Below, piece after piece: positions 59,676 to 64,000 of a DNA stretch of 64,000 nt. The translations under genes were made by a program, and so were the position numbers. The stretch is from positions 4,578,501 through 4,642,500 of the forward strand of contig NZ_CP016634.1 in the NCBI RefSeq assembly GCF_002741075.1. Direction: 5' to 3'. How positions within the stretch are numbered: position 1 is the stretch's first letter; each line of letters begins with the position of its first letter. The notes below the pieces were generated by a model. It was not told the DNA's origin. It saw nothing but the letters and a program-made list of their open reading frames with translations, and made no database searches. Origin of the DNA: Pseudomonas putida. Lineage in GTDB: Bacteria; Pseudomonadota; Gammaproteobacteria; Pseudomonadales; Pseudomonadaceae.

Positions 59676-60740
59676 TCAGTTGACCTTGGCAGCCAACTCG
59701 CCCTTGGCGTAACGCTGGAACATGCCTTCCAGGGAGATCGGCTTGATCTTGGAGGCGTTGCCGGCGGTGCCGAAGGCTTCGTAACGGGCGATGCAGACAT
59801 CACGCATGGCCTTCACGGTCTCGGCGAAGAACTTGCGTGGGTCGAACTCGCTCGGGTGCGCAGCCATGTAGCGACGGATGGCACCGGTGGAGGCCAGACG
59901 CAGGTCGGTGTCGATGTTGACCTTGCGCACGCCGTACTTGATGCCTTCGACGATCTCTTCGACCGGCACGCCGTAGGTTTCCTTGATGTCACCACCGAAT
60001 TCGTTGATGACCTTCAGCCATTCCTGCGGCACCGAGGAGGAACCGTGCATCACCAGGTGGGTGTTGGGGATGCGCTTGTGGATTTCCTTGATGCGGTCGA
60101 TGGCCAGGATGTCACCGGTTGGCGGCTTGGTGAACTTGTAGGCACCGTGGCTGGTACCGATGGCGATGGCCAGGGCGTCGACCTGGGTCTTCTTGACGAA
60201 GTCGGCGGCCTCTTCCGGGTCGGTCAGCATCTGGCTGTGATCCAGAGTACCTTCGGCGCCGATGCCATCTTCTTCGCCGGCCTGGCCGGTTTCCAGGCTG
60301 CCCAGGCAACCCAGTTCGCCTTCGACGGACACACCGCAGGCGTGGGCGAATGCCACGGTCTGCTGAGTGACGCGAACGTTGTACTCGTAGTCGGACGGGG
60401 TCTTGCCGTCTTCCTTGAGCGAGCCGTCCATCATCACCGAGCTGAAGCCCAGCTGGATGGAGCGCTGGCAGACGTCAGGGCTGGTGCCGTGGTCCTGGTG
60501 CATGCACACCGGGATATGCGGGAACTCTTCGATCGCCGCCAGGATCAGGTGGCGCAGGAACGGGGCACCGGCATACTTGCGGGCGCCGGCCGAGGCCTGG
60601 ACGATGACCGGGGAGTCGGTGGCATCCGCAGCTTCCATGATGGCGCGCATCTGCTCGAGGTTGTTGACGTTGAAAGCCGGAACGCCATAGCCGAACTCGG
60701 CGGCGTGGTCCAGCATCTGGCGCATGCTAATGAGTGCCAT
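59676..60740 (-). CDS. fda: Class II fructose-1,6-bisphosphate aldolase
   Basis: The enzyme cleaves or forms fructose-1,6-bisphosphate from glyceraldehyde 3-phosphate and dihydroxyacetone phosphate, using zinc. In Pseudomonas it serves mainly gluconeogenesis. The 354-residue protein has the class II motifs [13 protein letters not shown] (Asp83 and zinc His84), [39 protein letters not shown] and [10 protein letters not shown]. It belongs to the longer (type B) group. The ATG at 60740 gives the standard start. It is the last gene of the tkt-epd-pgk row, separated from pgk by two lipoprotein genes. Confidence 0.97.
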   Translation of the reverse strand: MALISMRQMLDHAAEFGYGVPAFNVNNLEQMRAIMEAADATDSPVIVQASAGARKYAGAPFLRHLILAAIEEFPHIPVCMHQDHGTSPDVCQRSIQLGFSSVMMDGSLKEDGKTPSDYEYNVRVTQQTVAFAHACGVSVEGELGCLGSLETGQAGEEDGIGAEGTLDHSQMLTDPEEAADFVKKTQVDALAIAIGTSHGAYKFTKPPTGDILAIDRIKEIHKRIPNTHLVMHGSSSVPQEWLKVINEFGGDIKETYGVPVEEIVEGIKYGVRKVNIDTDLRLASTGAIRRYMAAHPSEFDPRKFFAETVKAMRDVCIARYEAFGTAGNASKIKPISLEGMFQRYAKGELAAKVN

Positions 60741-60839
60741 TGTGTATCTCTCTCCCGACAAGCGTCGTTGTTTCGTGCAAGCCTGCCGCAGGGGCGGTTG
60801 CTGTTCAAGTAGTGTGGGCCGCCGTCGCGGCCCGGCCAG

Positions 60840-61169
60840 TCACGGTGCCTTGCAGCCCCGCCCAATCAGATCATTGGTCGCCACCCAATACACCAGGCCT
60901 TCGTCGCCCTTGGTGTGGAAGGCCAGTACCCCGTCGCTGTACAGCGCACCGGAGGCACCCGGCTCGGACTTGAGCCGATAGACCTGGTCGCCGCCACCCA
61001 GGCGTACGTCGACCGAATCTTGCGTGGCATCGGCGAAGCGCCAGAGCACTTCGGTCTGGGTGTCGCAGACCCAGCGGGTCCAGTTATCCGCCGGAGCCGG
61101 TTGCGCCGGCTGCAGCAGCGAGCATCCTGCCAGGGTCGCCAGGGCCAATGCGGCCAGAAGCGCTTTCAT
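60840..61169 (-). CDS. mliC: MliC-type C-type lysozyme inhibitor lipoprotein
   Basis: This 109-residue lipoprotein has a signal with lipobox LATLAGC (cysteine near residue 16). The mature domain matches MliC, a periplasmic inhibitor of c-type lysozyme that protects peptidoglycan. It includes WVCDTQTEVLWRFAD, then SVDVRLGGGDQVYRLKSEPG ahead of SGALYSDGVLAFHTKGDEG, and a final GRGCKAP with the second cysteine. It sits between the small lipoprotein gene and fda, so it may share the central-carbon transcript. Inhibition of lysozyme is inferred from family membership. Confidence 0.82.
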   Translation of the reverse strand: MKALLAALALATLAGCSLLQPAQPAPADNWTRWVCDTQTEVLWRFADATQDSVDVRLGGGDQVYRLKSEPGASGALYSDGVLAFHTKGDEGLVYWVATNDLIGRGCKAP

Positions 61170-61247
61170 CCAAAAACCTCGTCGTGGATCCGCTACGCGG
61201 CCCTAATCCAAGACCACAAAACCCAACCTTGGTTGCCTGGCGCCCGA

Positions 61248-61463
61248 TCAAGGGCAGCCCGGTGCCTGGCGCTGGTGTTCGTCGTCATACTTTTCCAGGC
61301 CTTCCGGGCCAATGCGCTTGTTGATGACCGGCGCCGTCTCCGCCTGCCACTGAGACTGGTAGCAGCCGCCCTTGGGTGGCTGCGACGGCTCGGTGTCGGC
61401 AGACTTACTGGAGCAGGCGCCCAGCAACAAGGCCAGGATCATCACAGGCAATTGCTTGACCAT
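61248..61463 (-). CDS. Small lipoprotein of unknown function between pgk and mliC
   Basis: The 71-residue product starts at the ATG at 61463, which gives MVKQLPVMILALLLGACSSK with a clear lipobox (LGAC, cysteine about residue 17). After processing about 54 residues remain. They include one further cysteine pair candidate (GGCYQSQ and PGCP) and the IGPEGLEKYDDEH segment. No known family is recognised. pgk ends 32 bases upstream of its start, so it is likely read through from pgk. Its place with MliC suggests an envelope-protection role, but this is only association. Confidence 0.7.
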   Translation of the reverse strand: MVKQLPVMILALLLGACSSKSADTEPSQPPKGGCYQSQWQAETAPVINKRIGPEGLEKYDDEHQRQAPGCP

Positions 61464-61495
61464 CAGGTCGCTCCCTTTGCCAAGCGCCGCCATGC

Positions 61496-62659
61496 TCAGG
61501 CCTTGGCCCGCTCTTCCAGGATAGCCACGGCGGGCAGGACCTTGCCTTCGACGAATTCGAGGAACGCGCCGCCACCGGTAGAAATGTAGGAGATATCAGC
61601 GCCGACGCCATATTTGTCGATGGCCGCCAGGGTGTCACCACCACCGGCGATGGAGAAGGCGGCGCTGTCGGCGATGGCCTTGGCCAGCACTTTGGTGCCG
61701 TTGCCGAACTGGTCGAATTCAAACACGCCGACCGGGCCGTTCCACAGGATGGTCTTGGACGACTTCAGCAACTCGGCGAACTGTTCGGCAGTCTTCGGGC
61801 CGATGTCCAGGATCATGTCATCATCAGCTACATCGGCGATGGACTTGACGATGGCCTCGGCACTCTCGGCGAATTCCTTGGCAACGACCACGTCCACGGG
61901 CAGCGGCACGCTGACCTTGGCGGCGATGGCCTTGGCGGTCTCGACCAGGTCCGGCTCGTACAGCGACTTGCCGACCTTGTGGCCAGCCGCGGCGAGGAAG
62001 GTGTTGGCGATGCCGCCACCGACGATCAGTTGGTCGCAGACCGTGCTCAGGCTGTTGAGCACGTCCAGCTTGGTGGACACCTTGGAGCCGGCGACGATGG
62101 CGGCCATCGGCTTGGCCGGGGCCTTCAGGGCCTTGCCCAGGGCATCGAGCTCGGCAGCCAGCAGCGGGCCTGCAGCGGCGACCTTGGCGAACTTGGCAAC
62201 GCCGTGGGTCGAGCCCTCGGCGCGGTGGGCGGTGCCGAAGGCGTCCATGACGAACACGTCGCACAGGGCCGCGTACTTTTGCGCCAGCTCGTCGGCGTTC
62301 TTCTTCTCGCCCTTGTTGAAGCGAACGTTCTCGAACAGCACCAGGTCACCGGCCTTGACCTCGACACCGTCCAGGTAATCGGCGACCAGCGGCACTTCGC
62401 GGCCCAGGGCCTTGCTCAGGTAGTCGGCGACTGGCTTGAGGCTGTTCTCGGCGGAGAATTCGCCCTCGGTCGGACGACCCAGGTGCGAGCAAACCATCAC
62501 GGCCGCGCCTTTTTCAAGGGCCAGCTTGATGGTCGGCAGCGCAGCCAGGATACGCGCATCGCTGGCTACCACACCGTCTTTCACAGGGACGTTGAGGTCT
62601 TCGCGGATCAGTACGCGCTTACCTTGCAGGTCGAGGTCGGTCATCTTCAACACGGTCAT
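61496..62659 (-). CDS. pgk: Phosphoglycerate kinase
   Basis: The enzyme interconverts 1,3-bisphosphoglycerate and ADP with 3-phosphoglycerate and ATP. The 387-residue protein carries the family signatures: [16 protein letters not shown] at the start, [16 protein letters not shown], the hinge region [18 protein letters not shown], and the C-terminal [20 protein letters not shown] then [13 protein letters not shown] nucleotide loop. Length is standard. It lies 12 bases after the epd stop, so both are on one transcript. Confidence 0.98.
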   Translation of the reverse strand: MTVLKMTDLDLQGKRVLIREDLNVPVKDGVVASDARILAALPTIKLALEKGAAVMVCSHLGRPTEGEFSAENSLKPVADYLSKALGREVPLVADYLDGVEVKAGDLVLFENVRFNKGEKKNADELAQKYAALCDVFVMDAFGTAHRAEGSTHGVAKFAKVAAAGPLLAAELDALGKALKAPAKPMAAIVAGSKVSTKLDVLNSLSTVCDQLIVGGGIANTFLAAAGHKVGKSLYEPDLVETAKAIAAKVSVPLPVDVVVAKEFAESAEAIVKSIADVADDDMILDIGPKTAEQFAELLKSSKTILWNGPVGVFEFDQFGNGTKVLAKAIADSAAFSIAGGGDTLAAIDKYGVGADISYISTGGGAFLEFVEGKVLPAVAILEERAKA

Positions 62660-62671
62660 GAATGCAGTCCT

Positions 62672-63733
62672 TCAGGGCTGTTTGGTGCGGGTTTGGTGTA
62701 CGACGTGCAGGAAGTGACCGGCAACGTCGAGCATACGGTTGGCGAACCCCCATTCGTTGTCGAACCAGGCCAGCAGGTTCACCAGGCGAGGGCCGGAAAC
62801 ACGGGTCTGGCTGGCATCGACGATGGCCGAATGCGGGTCGTGGTTGAAATCACAGCTGGCATGGGGCAGCTCGGTGTAGGCCAGCAGCCCCTTGAGCGGG
62901 CCGGTCAGCGCGGCCTCGCGCAACACCCGGTTGACCTCTGCCGCGCTGGTGTCGCGAGCGGTCTGCAAGGTGATGTCCAGGCACGACACGTTGACGGTCG
63001 GCACGCGTACGGCTTTGGCCTGGATTCGACCGGCAAGTTCCGGAAGCAGGCGCTCGATGCCGCGCGCCAGACCAGTGGACACCGGAATTACCGACTGGAA
63101 CGCCGAACGCGTACGACGCAGATCCTCGTGGTGATAGGCGTCGATTACCGGCTGGTCGTTCATCGCCGAGTGGATGGTGGTGATCGACACGTACTCGATG
63201 CCGAACGCCTGGTCCAGCACACGCAGCAGCGGCACGCCGCAGTTGGTGGTACAGGAGGCGTTGGACACCAGGCGTTCATCGCCGCTCAGGCAGTCCTGGT
63301 TGATGCCATAGACCACCGTGGCATCGACATCCGCGTCACTGGACATCGGTTGGGAGAACAGTACCCGAGGCGCGCCGGCATCGAGGAAACGCTGGCCATC
63401 GGCTCGGGTGTTGTAGGCTCCGGAGCACTCCAGCACCAGGTCGACGCCCAGCGCCGCCCAGTCGATGCCTTCCGGGGTGGCGCTGCGCAGGACCTTCACG
63501 CAGTCGCCATTGATGTGCAGGCAGTCACCATCGACCCTCACCTCGCCGGGGAAGCGGCCATGGGTGGAATCGAAACGGGTCAGGTACTCGAGGCTGGCCT
63601 GGTCGGCCAGGTCGTTCAGCGCGACGATCTCGAAGCCGGCATTCGCCCCTCGCTCGAACAGTGCGCGCAAGACACAACGACCGATACGGCCGTAACCGTT
63701 GAGTGCAACTTTGTAGGGACGCGGATGGGGCAT
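62672..63733 (-). CDS. epd: D-erythrose-4-phosphate dehydrogenase
   Basis: Epd oxidises erythrose 4-phosphate to 4-phosphoerythronate for pyridoxal phosphate synthesis, and is related to GAPDH. The 353-residue protein has the N-terminal NAD site KVALNGYGRIGRCVLRALFE and the catalytic SNASCTTNCG (Cys161). The C-terminal WFDNEWGFANRMLD is also standard. Features such as TRFDSTHGRFPGEV and HSAMNDQPVIDAYHHEDLRR separate it from glycolytic GAPDH. The gene order tkt-epd-pgk-fda supports the call. The ATG at 63733 is preceded by only a weak ribosome-binding site. Upstream codons in frame look non-coding. Confidence 0.93.
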   Translation of the reverse strand: MPHPRPYKVALNGYGRIGRCVLRALFERGANAGFEIVALNDLADQASLEYLTRFDSTHGRFPGEVRVDGDCLHINGDCVKVLRSATPEGIDWAALGVDLVLECSGAYNTRADGQRFLDAGAPRVLFSQPMSSDADVDATVVYGINQDCLSGDERLVSNASCTTNCGVPLLRVLDQAFGIEYVSITTIHSAMNDQPVIDAYHHEDLRRTRSAFQSVIPVSTGLARGIERLLPELAGRIQAKAVRVPTVNVSCLDITLQTARDTSAAEVNRVLREAALTGPLKGLLAYTELPHASCDFNHDPHSAIVDASQTRVSGPRLVNLLAWFDNEWGFANRMLDVAGHFLHVVHQTRTKQP

Positions 63734-63800
63734 CAGAGGACTCACGAACACATACGTTAATGACCACTGCCTGGGGCCGCTTTGCGGCCCATCGCGACGC

Positions 63801-63852
63801 AAGGCCGCTCCTACAGGAGGCTGCATGCGCAACACCCTGTAGGAGCGGCCTT
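63801..63852. repeat. REP-like palindrome between tkt and epd
   Basis: Perfect 17-bp arms aaggccgctcctacagg and cctgtaggagcggcctt enclose an 18-base loop. The arms equal those at 59581-59643, so the same REP family flanks both ends of the tkt-fda row. It lies in the transcribed spacer between tkt and epd. Confidence 0.87.
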
Positions 63853-63892
63853 GTGTCCCGATCGAGGGCAAAGCCCTCGCCTTGCACAACCT

Positions 63893-63912
63893 GGAGGGCG
63901 TCACCGCCCTCC
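63893..63912 (-). terminator. Hairpin after tkt
   Basis: The stem ggagggcg-tcac-cgccctcc is eight perfect base pairs with a tetraloop, just beyond the tkt stop. No T tract follows, so it may be partial and allow read-through to epd. Confidence 0.5.
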
Positions 63913-63920
63913 GTTTCACA

Positions 63921-64000
63921 TCAGTCTTCCAGGAGTTCTTCGGCGGTACCCAGGATGTTTTCCAGGGTGAAGCCGAACTCCTCGAACAGTGCGGAGGCCG
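63921..64000 (-). CDS. tktA: Transketolase, C-terminal fragment cut by window end
   Basis: The last 25 codons of a minus-strand frame end in TGA at 63921. They translate to ASALFEEFGFTLENILGTAE then ELLED, which is the typical C-terminal end of transketolase (the FGFT-x-ENI helix). Transketolase moves two-carbon units between sugar phosphates in the pentose phosphate pathway. The gene order tkt-epd-pgk-fda in Pseudomonas supports the call. Most of the gene lies beyond the window. Confidence 0.85.
   Translation of the reverse strand, partial: ASALFEEFGFTLENILGTAEELLED

Overview
The window is a contiguous piece of a GC-rich gammaproteobacterial chromosome that I assign to the Pseudomonas putida group. 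The gene order rhdA-psd-serB, parC-parE-yqiA-cpdA-yqiB-nudF, thiC, waaA, hldE-msbA, the LPS-core block with dnpA and mig-14, putP-putA, and tkt-epd-pgk-fda is typical of Pseudomonas. The intergenic palindromes (cgcgggtaaaccc and ggccgctcctacaggg types) resemble Pseudomonas REP elements. I see no phage, integrase, complete insertion sequence, tRNA, rRNA, CRISPR array or toxin-antitoxin module. Almost everything reads as core genome, so I do not claim an unmistakable new system. The best leads are poorly characterised genes and regulatory DNA inside conserved operons.

Layout. 1-8229 holds the flagellar stator pair motA-motB (motB cut by the window start), an HDOD protein, a 155-bp MITE-like element, rhdA and psd, serB, and a divergent ahpA-like membrane protein. 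8241-17170 is a minus-strand set: an auxiliary lipoprotein, both topoisomerase IV subunits with a secreted phytase-like gene between them, then yqiA, cpdA, yqiB and nudF. 17355-23217 has an RsiV-like lipoprotein whose 3' end overlaps cytX, then thiC under a TPP riboswitch, and a divergent tolC-type outer membrane channel.

23313-40155 is dominated by envelope biogenesis: Kdo transferase waaA, heptose activation hldE, lipid A flippase msbA, a kinase-fold protein, and a tightly coupled minus-strand operon (carbamoyltransferase, glycosyltransferase, mig-14, dnpA, glycosyltransferase). A LysR/SMR efflux pair and an FAD oxidoreductase/aldo-keto reductase/unknown-protein operon sit within it. 40332-47116 has rlmJ and the divergent proline catabolism genes putP and putA, separated by a 353-bp control region with seven GTTGCA motifs, the site recognised by the PutA ribbon-helix-helix repressor domain.

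47177-59536 is a looser mix: a small membrane protein, a TldD/TldE-like protease pair, an MFS efflux pump, dbpA, a YhiN-type flavoprotein, a YccS-like membrane protein, a periplasmic solute-binding protein, elaA, a winged-helix protein and a YgjP-like metallopeptidase. 59676-64000 is the central carbon row tkt (cut by the window end), epd, pgk and fda, with two small lipoprotein genes (one MliC-like) between pgk and fda.

Several starts are non-ATG (GTG or TTG). Stop-start overlaps of 1 to 4 bases show translational coupling at parE/phytase-like, nudF/yqiB, FAD oxidoreductase/aldo-keto reductase, wapH/mig-14/dnpA and tldD/tldE. Product names come from reading motifs and gene order. No database search was possible.
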